Assembly: GCA_021234155.1 (NCBI GenBank)
Contig: JAJEKV010000091.1
Span: 3,355,501-3,419,500, forward strand
DNA length: 64,000 nucleotides
DNA from: Isoetes taiwanensis
Lineage: Eukaryota > Streptophyta > Lycopodiopsida > Isoetales > Isoetaceae
Direction of reading: 5' to 3'
Shown here piece by piece: positions 54,929 to 64,000 of the stretch (position 1 is its first letter; every line of letters begins with the position of its first letter). The translations under genes and the position numbers were made by a program. A model generated the notes under the pieces. The model saw only the letters and a list, made by a program, of their open reading frames with translations. It was not told the origin of the DNA and made no database searches.

Positions 54929-55795
54929 TGTTGCCCCCAAAGGGCAACATACTAATTGTTGGCTATATGTATTGAAACTAGGAGGGCTAAGTCAAAGAAG
55001 GGCTTGGTAGTCAACATTGATGTGGAGGTCAAACAATACCAATCTTCAAAAGTCAACACAAATATTCAAGGTCAGTTTCTATGAAAGGTATGCCATTTGA
55101 GGCTTAAGGTAGTCAAAGGATGCTTTACAAAGTTCTGGGTTAAGAAGATTGGAAGATGCTCTTTGAAGATTGGAAGACAAAGTTTGGAAGACCCCATGGT
55201 ACTTGATTCCACCCCTTAGCCATTCTTATCCATTTTTTTATTCACACTCTATCCTTATCCTCTTGAAATTTTCTAACCATTTTTCCCCCATACCCATATT
55301 CTCTTTTGCTCACCCTTGCATACCCTATCATGCTTTGCCTAATTCCTTCTTTTTTAATGCATCTTTATTCCCTCATAAGTTATTCTCACCATTGCCCTCC
55401 ATATCTTTTACCCCCTTTTTTCACTTCCTATGCCACATTTTTGCAAATTCCCTTAGCCTAACTCTTCTTGCAACTTCTTACACCCTTATGCCATAAGAAG
55501 CCATGTTATATGTATACCCTATGGATTATTCCCAATTGTGATGCCCAAACTTGGCATATCCCCAAAACATTAGGGTTACCATTGCTTAAGTGATCCAATT
55601 CTTCAATTATTTCATGAGTGACCCCTTAAACCATGGCCTAGCTTTTCAAAATTATAAAATACGGCATATTCCTGGTTTATACCTCAAGAGATACGGTCAA
55701 TTCTCAGAAAATACAGCTGCTCCAAACCTAAATCTGGAAACGAGCTCGAATCACGCCGGAATCGAATTCTTAAGCTATAAAAACTATCTAATCCT
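54929..55795 (+). repeat. 3'-truncated LTR (5' LTR or solo remnant, element G)
   Basis: It starts TGTTGCCC...GGGCAACA, preceded by GCTAAATTAA, which is not the family's 3' noncoding region. This is the only LTR start here with foreign DNA upstream, and it fixes where the LTR begins. It follows the A-type LTR to about 55,795, then homology stops; the rest of the element is gone. Confidence 0.75.
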
Positions 55796-55882
55796 GATCT
55801 ATTTTGCTAGTTGGCGCAAAATCAGTAGGAGAAGAAGGCAACATGGTACTTGGAAGAACAAGGATTTAGGGTGTTTGTGGTT

Positions 55883-57076
55883 GAAAAAGGTGAGTATCGT
55901 GGCAACTCAGTGGAATTGCTTGGATGATGAAGCTGTTCGAGCCATCAAAAAAGGATGGAAACTTCAGTGTGCAAAAAAAGTTGTCCTATTTAGATGGCTG
56001 GTGTTGAATAGGAGTCTTAAATCCAATACATTCCGAGCCAGATACAATGACCAAGTAGTGGACACATGCCCTCTAGGATGTGGACAGCCAGAAACATCTA
56101 ATCATATTTTTCTCTGTCCATGGTTGTCTCCCTTTTGAATTGGATTGGCCCCCATATAGGTGCAACCCCTCGCTTTGAGTCCGACCTCTTTGATTTTCTT
56201 GCAAATGGCTCTACCTTTCTCGAAAACAATTAGAACTTCTCATATGGTCGATTTGGAAACATAGAAACAATGTAGCTATTAATCAATCTCCTCCGCACAT
56301 GAACTTTTTGAAAACAACTCCTAAATTAGAGTTAGCGTAAGTCGCTATGGCACACGTAATAATGAAAAAAGGCTCTAACTATAACAGAGGATGGGATACC
56401 CCTCGGATCTTTCCAAGGGTTCTATTCGTTTCTTTACCTTATTTTTAACAATTTGTCCGATGTTCATAACATTATCCGGTGAAGAAACATCATGAAGGGG
56501 CCATGTCCGGAGAGGTCCCTAAGGTACTCGTCCCAATGACACACAAGGAGTCTCGAGGCCCTTCTCGGGTTAAAACAGACAATAATGATACAAACTCTAC
56601 AGCGAGTACTCAGTGATGGGGACATATGGCAGTTCAAGAGCGAGCTCAAACCATATTTTGAAGAAAAGCTTGGCATCCGTGGAGGGAGCCCGAGTCCCGG
56701 ATATTATACATATTGATGCCACAACATGTGGAGCAACTGAATTGGATGAGCTGCTCCATAAACACACGGATCAGGCCTACGCGATTATTACCTTGGATGG
56801 GGTGCATGAAGATTGAAATTGCAGACGCAGGCCTCCTTGAAGAACAGATAAAACTTTTTTATATGATGCATACTTAAGTTTATCTACTATTTTTGTCCTA
56901 GACTTATAATAGTGTTTGCTTTAAGTTGAAATCTCCTCCTTTTGGAGTGTCGGGGCCACTTTAGTGGTGGCCTTATAGCAGAGTTTCACTCTGCCCTTTT
57001 GTATTATCATGTACTACATGTAATATAATACTGCCGTTTCTACAAAAAAAAAAAGAAAAAGAAAAAGGTGAGTATC
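55883..57076 (+). mobile_element. 5'-truncated LINE with 16-bp target duplication
   Basis: GAAAAAGGTGAGTATC occurs at 55,883-55,898 and again at 57,061-57,076, flanking 1.16 kb. The left junction begins inside a coding domain. The right end is an A-rich tail (TACAAAAAAAAAAAG... at about 57,041-57,060). That pattern is target-primed reverse transcription of a non-LTR element. The target sequence continues cleanly on both sides. Confidence 0.85.
55899..56310 (+). pseudogene. LINE ORF2 C-terminal fragment (zf-RVT domain)
   Basis: The first 80 codons read WNCLDDEAVRAIKKGWKLQC, then FRWLVLNRSLKSN, then the zinc-binding pattern CPLGCGQPETSNHIFLCPW, which is the zf-RVT domain found after RT in plant LINEs. 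After 56,138 the frame shifts, but LLIWSIWKHRNN, the usual downstream block, is readable around 56,240-56,275. No RT is present, so it is inactive. Confidence 0.8.
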
Positions 57077-57847
57077 ATACTGGAAAAGACGAGTCTACAA
57101 TGTGTTGACACGGCATGCTAACTATGGGAAAGCAAAAGAGCAGATTTTCTAGCACGTCATGGACCAATGTTATAAATTCAAGCATGTATCTATTACAAGG
57201 TATGTGGGTGAAATGATGGAAATATCTCCCTGAGATGTTGAAAGGTGACAAGCTTTAGCTTTGTTGAATCTGTTTCATCTAATGCCAATTTATAAAGTTC
57301 TATATGAAAATCCATGAAAAAAGCAACCATCATTATGAAGAATAGAAATGGCAACTGGGTACTTGGCAATCCTTATTATGCTGGGGAAACATGATTATAT
57401 ATTATTTATTGATGTTGCAGGGTATAGGACTGAAAAAATTTTGGGTTTGTGTATTTGTTATTTTTTATGTTCTTTAAAGTAGAAACATGGCTTCATAATT
57501 CTTTGGAACAAGCAGAGAGCAAATAAAGACATTTGCTGAACATGTTAGATATTGCATAATGTCTAGCATGTTTGATGGTTGCATGTCTAGCAAACATATG
57601 TAGCAAATGACCCAATGTTTATTACTGAAACTGTCTAACAGAGCATAGCAGTCACATGTTTTGTAGAGCTGTAAAAGAATCAAAAGTAATATTGCTTTCT
57701 TACAAACACTAAGTTTGAAGATGCAATAACATGCATTCACATGTTTTTGTTGCAATCTCCCAGCTAAAAGGCGCACAGCTAAAAGACACACGCATGCACA
57801 TATACAGAGAAGATGTGGCAATGAATCACTTTAATAATTTTGAAGCT
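57077..57847. other. AT-rich stretch; nothing recognised
   Basis: Unique-looking AT-rich DNA. The longest open stretch (57,474-57,821 minus) is cysteine- and leucine-rich with no domain that I know. No repeat or RNA gene is visible. Confidence 0.4.
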
Positions 57848-58965
57848 TTTTTTTTTACTGTGTCATCAATATATTAAAAGAATGGTAATGTTACAAAGCA
57901 AGTGAGGAGGAAGGAGAACTGCCCCAAAGAGACAGCGATACCTCAACACTCCACAACAAACTCACAGAAAAACTGCAACTCTACTCAAAGCATAAACCCA
58001 CCATCACCATCTACAACACCCAAGAAGTCCCGCCAAATGGCAAACTTCCGCCTACTAATCCCCTGGAACACCGTAAAGCTTTGAAATAGATTGTACCGAA
58101 ATCGAATCGAGAGGCCGCAGTCTGGAATCCCCCGAAGATCCACAACCGCCGCCCCAATCAGCCACACCAACCAAGCCACGACAGATGTAGGCTTGTTGCC
58201 GCAAGAGCCGCCAAGCACCGGATACACATGAAGCAAAGAACCGGCCGGCTAGTCAATCTCACCGGAACAGAGCCCTAACCCAATTCCAGCAAATAAGTAA
58301 GAGGGCATAAAGCCGCATAATGCTCCACGCCTCAATGGGGAAGGCCACAACAGCAAGAGGGCTCACGCACCTAAACCGACTCACAAGGGCATTCACCACC
58401 CGATACGTGCACCACCTACCACGTATACCTCTAACCTTTGAGCTCCATGCCCACGCCCAAACCAAGCGCCATCGAGAACCCTAAGCCGCAGAGACCACTT
58501 GGCTCAAGGGGCAAAGGTGTCATGAATAGCCCGACCCTGCAACAAGACCGCACAAAACAAGAAGACACAACATCCCGATGCACCTTCCAAACTCCGCACC
58601 ACCACATCACCGAGGGACTATAGGTATGTGTAGCGGAATACTCCCCGCCACTTGTTCCCGTGATAGCCCAACCACGCCTCCTCAGCGAAGCGAGCTCGAA
58701 GAACTCCCACGGTTAACCCGACCACCCCAATACCAATCCTCCAAGGTGAGCACAGCAGCTCGCCTCCAATGGGCCTGCGTCCGAGCATGCACGGTGGCAG
58801 CCAAAGGCAAGTGCGCAGGGGGTAGAGGAACCCACAAGAAAGGAGAAGAATGGTGATAAACTGAGGCATAATCTAGCTGGAAGAGCACACGCACATGATC
58901 CCAAGCCTGCAACACCCCCGTGAGAAAAGGGAATGCATGTGGGAAAGGCACCAATAATGGGTGTA
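57848..58965 (-). mobile_element. Probable LINE 3' fragment, minus strand
   Basis: Read on the minus strand, the block ends with TAATATATTGATGACACAG followed by TAAAAAAAAA, the typical 3' terminus of plant L1-like LINEs. The ~1.1 kb upstream is clearly more GC-rich than its surroundings, with several overlapping minus-strand frames (58,682-58,990, 58,259-58,465, 57,985-58,236) that look like pieces of one degraded coding region. I see no RT or zinc finger. The 5' limit is approximate and I find no convincing target duplication. Confidence 0.5.
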
Positions 58966-59006
58966 TTTTGAAAATACTATATTCATGCATGCATTAAAAG
59001 GCTTTA

Positions 59007-59086
59007 AAAGAAAAGAAAAAAGAAAAAAGAAAAAAGAAAAAAGAAAAAAGAAAAAAGAAAAAAGAAAAAAGAAAAAAGAAAAATAA
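59007..59086. repeat. Heptamer microsatellite (GAAAAAA)n
   Basis: About ten tandem copies of a seven-base purine unit, GAAAAAA, ending in an A-run. It lies just beyond the presumed 5' side of the minus-strand LINE fragment. Confidence 0.9.
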
Positions 59087-59099
59087 AAAAAAATTATTC

Positions 59100-60350
59100 A
59101 AGTGATATGGTGCTTATATAGTGTTCGATTAAAATGCTATGTTAAAGGATATTACATAAATGAATTTCCCAATATCGTAGGAATTAGCATTGCACATACT
59201 ATGTGTTTTGACTTCAATCTTGACTTCCTCGTTGAATAGAAATACTTAAAGACAAGTTCAATTTTGGAAGATACCATTTGACTTGGTAATGGTATTAAAA
59301 AACAAATCATGCCTAAAACAAACTCGTGTAGTACAACTTAATGAAATCTCAAATGCATACTTATTTGATGGCTACACAAAACATGCCTTTGAAAATCAAG
59401 TACCATGGAGGTACCCACATCAAGTAGCAGTTAAATAAGATCTACTTTTAGGTAATAGCAATTGTGGCAAAGCAAAATTATTCCATTTTACATTTGATCA
59501 AACATCAACATAAACTCTATCTTGCTGGCATGGTGATTGGATCTAAGAAAGAAAAAAAATAACATTAGGATAGAAGCTTTGTATAAGTAACTAAGACTCA
59601 TGAACTAGTAGCTATGGCTATGGCAGACAAGTAGAAGTACATATGGTCTATAAAAATATGGACTTTGCATAAACAACATGCATCACTTACAGAAAGAGCA
59701 AGAAACTAGGCCTGTTGCAATGGTAAATCCAAGATGAAAAAAAATGTTTAAGCATTTCAAAAATTTGGCAAAATAGAGAGCTCCAAATAGGTTGAAGAAG
59801 ATTTGTTCAAATTTTATTTTGAAGAAGATTAAAGCATGGCTCCTCAAAAAGGTTTTGAATCTAAGTACATTTTTTAGAGAACAAGAACTTCAAAATCCTT
59901 ATAAAAGCAGATGTACAAACATTAGACCTTATTGTGAAATGCATTTTAGAAACTATAAGGTCATATGATGCGGATATTGTTTTATCTTAGGGCAAAACTT
60001 AGCTATACTTAACTGTAAAGCATACTTAGCTATAAGGCACATTGATTTCCTTTCATAACTTCAAATGTTTTGGTTTATATCAGCGATTGTCACATGATGT
60101 AATGTCAATTCTTGAAGCAAGAAATGAATCCGTTCCTAGGGAATTAGTGATTAAACATTGTAGAACCTTGAGACAATGCAATGTAGCTATTCATCTACTT
60201 CTCATCCCATGGATCTTTTCATGCATTTACATTAGACATTGCTGAACTTTTGAGCTTATGGATGGACATTTTGACATTATCCAGACTCATATCATTTGCA
60301 AAAATTCCAAACATTAACATCGATCTAGCATTGCCTTGAGTTTATGCCTG
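59100..60350. other. AT-rich region; no gene recognised
   Basis: No open frame above 67 codons and no domain. It may be the body of a Helitron whose 3' end lies at 60,385, or plain intergenic DNA. Confidence 0.4.
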
Positions 60351-60357
60351 GCGAAAA

Positions 60358-60385
60358 GCCCAGCGTTGCTGGGCACTTTTTCTAG
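60358..60385 (+). mobile_element. Probable Helitron 3' terminus
   Basis: A seven-base-pair hairpin, GCCCAGC-GTT-GCTGGGC (60,358-60,374), is followed seven bases later by CTAG (60,382-60,385) and then T. Plant Helitrons end in a GC-rich hairpin, a short spacer and CTRR, and insert before T. The 5' end (A before TC) could not be fixed, so the length is unknown. Confidence 0.55.
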
Positions 60386-60430
60386 TCTCAAAACTAAAAA
60401 GATTTTTGTTTACCTCACTTTTCATAAAAT

Positions 60431-60512
60431 TTCGAACCCTGGTTTGCCCCTCTAGGACAACTCAAAAATAGTTCGAACCCTGATTTGCCCCTCTAGGATA
60501 ACTCAAAAATAG
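60431..60512. repeat. Tandem duplication, 41-bp unit
   Basis: Two copies of a unit beginning TTCGAACCCTG and ending CTCAAAAATAG, at 60,431-60,471 and 60,472-60,512, with a few substitutions between them. Confidence 0.85.
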
Positions 60513-60671
60513 AAGACTTCACATTTTCAAAAAAGCATTTTGGATTTATCTCTTGTTGGCCCTCAAATTCGCCATTGAAAAATATTCAGCATGGAAAAAC
60601 AATTCCTAACCAAAATGCACATGCCGCTTTAGGTTTTTGTACATTGCGTCTCGTAATTTATACTTATCAAA

Positions 60672-60757
60672 TTTGGTGTTTTTGTCAATTCATAAAACCG
60701 TAGAAATGTAATGGTTTGGAGTTTTTGTCAATTCATAAAACCGTAGAAATGTAATGG
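60672..60757. repeat. Tandem duplication, 43-bp unit
   Basis: Two copies of a unit beginning TTTGG and containing CATAAAACCGTAGAAATG, at 60,672-60,714 and 60,715-60,757, differing at one base, so it is recent. Confidence 0.88.
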
Positions 60758-61246
60758 AATTTCATTAAACCATCACTATATACAAGCTCCAACCATCTAT
60801 GCTTTGCAAGGACTGCATTGACGGGATTGGATACAAATCAGAATAGCCATCCGAATGGCCCAACCCCCAACTAATATTTGATTATCTTCATCTGCCAATA
60901 ATTCATTTAAACTTCAGATCCAGTCTTCCGGTTTGTTGAGCTGTAGTCTCTGTCCTCGTTTGGATGTCTCATTTATGTACTGTGTGTATCAACAGTACCT
61001 CGAAATATCTCTATAACCGTATATTACTATATATATTGCAGAATAAACTTGGGCTTTGCACTACTGGACCCTCCGGAAAATGTCTGACCATGTACATTGT
61101 TGCTTGCATGCACTTCAAATTGAAGCAAACAAATGAATCCTCAATTTTAGCAGTTGTCATATCTCCCCCTCTCAACTGCTGTCATCAAAGGTTGATGGTC
61201 CTCCTCTACATATAGTATATGTGTGGAGAAGAAATATTCTTGACGA

Positions 61247-62624
61247 TTAAGTTTCCCCTGTTCCAACTGGTCGACGAGACACGTCACCAGATGCCCAAGC
61301 ATAATAATCTTTTCCCAGCTGCAAACAACAAATAACAAAACCAACAGCCACTATGACGAATTGACAACAGACACAATTTAATTTCAGCCTATAAATGGTG
61401 TAGCATTAGATTACTATAACTAGCGCAATGTGTACAGTGATAGCACTTAAATATATAATACCTGTGTGAGGAAGCGAGGCAGCATAACCCTCAATACTTG
61501 TACAAGGACTTGATTGCCAGCTGTTTCAATGATTCCAATAGGTATTGCTTGGAATGCGGATGGAATACTCAGTGTTACCTAGCAACAATAAAAGCTGTCA
61601 AAAAATCCATACTATAGGCTGCAACTCTCTTCAACCCAAGCTAGAGAGACAAGTATTATTTACCTCAATTCTGGTGTCTGACAAAAGTTTTCGGGTCTTT
61701 GGGGAATGGTTACTGTCAGTCCACGACACTTTATTTACCATAGATGCTGTGAGAGAAATATCAGAAAATGTAATGACAGGATCTCAATAAGAACTGGTAA
61801 TAGCAGCAAGGTAAATAAGCTTGTTATGCAACATCTGCTTTGAGGGATTTTTTTTCCCCCCCTTGCAGAACAGCTTGCTTTTCAGCTTTCAAACTAGGGA
61901 CCTAGCAAAATAGACAAAAATGTTAAATACCTGAAAACTTTTTGTTTTGTGCTTCAACGATGGGAGACCCTTCCAACTGCATACAATAGATAGGTTTCAT
62001 ATATTTAAATAACTAGGAAGTTTGACATGCAGCTACACGGGAAACGTACAGTGCATGCTAGAAGTCTTATACAACAACCATCTGGGTTCTCCTCAACACA
62101 GAGAAGTAGCACAGGGCGCACTTCAAAAGAGAAAAACTTAAATCCTTGCACATAGCATCTAAATGTCTTATCGTCCACGCGCTCTATGCGTTCAGCATCC
62201 AAAACTGAGTACTGGCTGGCAGGCAAGCTCATATAATCCGCTGTGCACATATGAAATATTTAATGGGCTTGTTAAAACAACAATGCATATAAGATTTTTA
62301 GATAGGTATTTCTCCCCTCCATTGTTAGTCTCAAAAATTACATAATGAAATACCTAATGGACGTTGAAGTTCCTCAACCAAATAACTCTCAAAACGTTGA
62401 GCTGCAAAAGTTGCCTTAGGTTCACAAATTGAGCCATCGCTGACGGACTTGTTGCCTGGCAGCTTAGAAACATCTGCCCCAGCTATTACTCTACCCCTTT
62501 GACTGCACCTTGCATGCTTTATATACTGCAAATGTGTCCATACACGCTTGTTGAAAGAAGGCGCTGCAGCCAAAAGCAGAGATTGGTGCATAAATGAACA
62601 ACAAGGAGAGCCCAAGGCGTCCAT
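61247..62624 (-). CDS. DUF1997-family protein, probably plastid-targeted (six exons)
   Basis: The one convincing host gene. Exons on the minus strand: 62,624-62,354; 62,240-62,050; 61,976-61,931; 61,746-61,664; 61,578-61,462; 61,318-61,247. All five introns (73-184 bp) are GT-AG and the joins keep frame, giving 259 residues. The ATG is the only one in frame after an upstream stop. Residues 1-75 are rich in Ser, Ala, Lys and Arg, fitting a transit peptide. The conserved part has YMSLPASQYSVLDAERIERV, FEVRPVLLLCVEENPDGCCI, LEGSPIVEAQN, VTLSIPSAFQAIP and the terminal LGKDYYAWASGDVSRR, which I recognise as the DUF1997 pattern of plants and cyanobacteria. The biochemical role is unknown. Plastid location is inference. 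No damage is seen, so it is probably functional. Confidence 0.85.
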
Positions 62625-64000
62625 CACTTCCGAAGATAGAACAGAAAGAGCGCGGTCCCGTGATCACCACATTTTGGGCTGGAAATAAAGTTACCCGTCA
62701 TATGGTGATGTGGCGCAATTCTGACGGTTGATAATTCCATGCCACAAAATCTCTAACGGTCTTTAATGTGGAACGGGAAGGGGGAGGGCATTCTTGTTCC
62801 ACGATGTCAAGGCAAATCTAACCGGATTCTACAGGTATTTTGGTAGCGATTTGCCATTCTTGATTAGAATGGATGCAGAAACTGCCGGAAGGCAGACCCA
62901 CTGGCCTTGACGATTTTGTCACGATACCACATTCACTATCTCTATTTCCAGCTTCCAATTTTTGTGTGTAAGATGAGAAAATATGACATGGACGATGAAA
63001 ACAACAGGCTCGATTATTCAAATGGGTTAAAGGAATCATATAGGGTTGCCCGAAGGGGAAACCTTAGGGATGGTTAGTGTGGAGATGGGATATGCCCGAC
63101 ACCATTTGAAAGGTGGAAATATTGGGAGACTATTGATTTGAAGGTTGAGATTGAATATACAGCAAGGACAATTTGAAGTTGTGTTCACTACTAAACTTCT
63201 ATTTCCACTAGCAGTTTTCATTGGCAATGAAGTGGGAGTGCGTTCTTATGCATGCCAAAGTCTGAGGCATATGGATGGATGGCTGAGCATCGATGATGGG
63301 CTTTTGTACCCTATATACTTAGTTATCTAATGGAGCTTGACACGAAGTAGCCAAAGTAGCTCAGTATGTGCAGGGAATTTTCTTGAAGAGCTAGACCTTG
63401 TCTTGATTGATGGAGCATTGAAGGTCAGGATTAATCAAGACATCATTCTTTCTGTTGAACCTTTCACGCAGGTGGACAATGTAAGTTTTTCTCAGTTAAT
63501 GTTGAAGCTAGTGCTAAGCATAAGACATACACCAAATTGATAAGGTCTTTTACATTGTGAATTTAGGTGGGTTGTTTATCCACCATTATATAACCAAGCA
63601 TTTAATTTATGTTGAAAAAATGAGAGGCTAGTTAGTGTGAGTATATGTTAGAATCTTGAAGAGTAAGCTACTCCCTTTTGTTCCTCGACAGTGAAGTTTT
63701 ATCTTTTTTGCTTCATGTCATTCGGCATGTTGAAACCTTAGTTCCAAAGACTTTGATGCATTAATCCAATGAATTTGGTAGCTACTCACTCTTCTTGAAT
63801 TTACAACGTTTTCTTTTCTTAAACTAAAACTATCTCATCCCAAATCCATCAAGCTTTGGCTTTATCGCGGCAATGTTTATCGCAGGACATCATAAAATGC
63901 ATTATGGAACAATAGGTACGAAGTGTAGTGGAAGAATGAGAAATGAAAATGGAAATATTCTTTGCTATAGTGTAGGTGTGGATGCGTTGCTAGAATGTGC
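62625..64000. other. Upstream flank of the DUF1997 gene and window end; no gene recognised
   Basis: This should hold the promoter of the minus-strand gene; a GC-rich patch lies at 62,640-62,820. I see no clear TATA box. Short plus-strand open stretches at 63,145-63,540 have no recognised domain. The last 80 bases translate to an RNENGNIL-like phrase that faintly recalls the RNase H of plant LINEs, too little to call. Confidence 0.35.

Noticed and set aside
55800-55900. Exon of an FAD-dependent oxidoreductase (VFVVEKGEYHTGKD-like reading when the LINE is removed)
   Set aside because: Too short, with nearby stops and a frameshift. I have no other exon to support it.
63895-64000. LINE-type RNase H fragment at the window end
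   Set aside because: Only a short RNENGNIL-like phrase, without the catalytic residues. The window ends before it can be judged.
1-64000. tRNA, rRNA or CRISPR features
   Set aside because: No cloverleaf with conserved arms, no rRNA-like block, and no regularly spaced identical repeats with unique spacers were seen. The PBS matches the end of a tRNA but is not a tRNA gene.

Overview
This window is nuclear DNA of a land plant with a large, retrotransposon-filled genome. The Ty3/gypsy pol genes, plant-type LINE and Helitron ends, and one intron-containing plant gene all point that way. The sequence alone does not let me choose between fern, lycophyte, gymnosperm and bryophyte.

About 55 kb (1-55,800) consists of two nested clusters of one unusual Ty3/gypsy superfamily. 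Its coding order is gag (three CCHC knuckles), DGG-type aspartic protease, a catalytically complete RNase H, reverse transcriptase, a degenerate second RNase H, then integrase with a GPY/F tail. It has no chromodomain. LTRs are 1.75-2.5 kb, start TGTTG and end CAACA. The primer-binding site (TGGAGGTYCTACCGAG) looks complementary to tRNA-Gln.

Cluster 1 (1-26,693): element E (12,509-26,693; left part off-window) received element B (3,477-12,508) in its integrase gene. B carries element A (1-3,476) in its 5' LTR. E's 3' noncoding region took a 10.9-kb composite insertion, F (13,098-24,014), flanked by the duplicated target ATTAC. F holds two near-identical 2.5-kb LTRs in inverted orientation, a minus-strand pol with an intact integrase frame, a PBS followed by a non-coding internal region, and a third, unrelated 638-bp LTR.

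A 1.8-kb spacer (26,694-28,489) follows. Cluster 2 (28,490-54,388) is LTR-internal-LTR-internal-LTR (C' and C, nearly identical and sharing inactivating lesions), abutting the 3' half of element D's 5' LTR and then the rest of D.

The right end (54,389-64,000) is lower in LTR elements. It holds a truncated LTR, a 5'-truncated LINE with a 16-bp target duplication, a probable second LINE on the minus strand, a heptamer microsatellite, a probable Helitron 3' end, two short tandem duplications, and the one convincing host gene: a six-exon DUF1997-family gene on the minus strand (61,247-62,624, 259 aa).

The most interesting signals are regulatory. (1) A PBS-like copy sits in U5 just after a hairpin, and its sequence varies together with the real PBS. 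(2) Hairpins in U5, at LTR ends and in the 3' noncoding region change sequence between families while keeping base pairing. (3) The active RNase H lies between protease and RT. (4) Insertion F has two U5-type outer ends.
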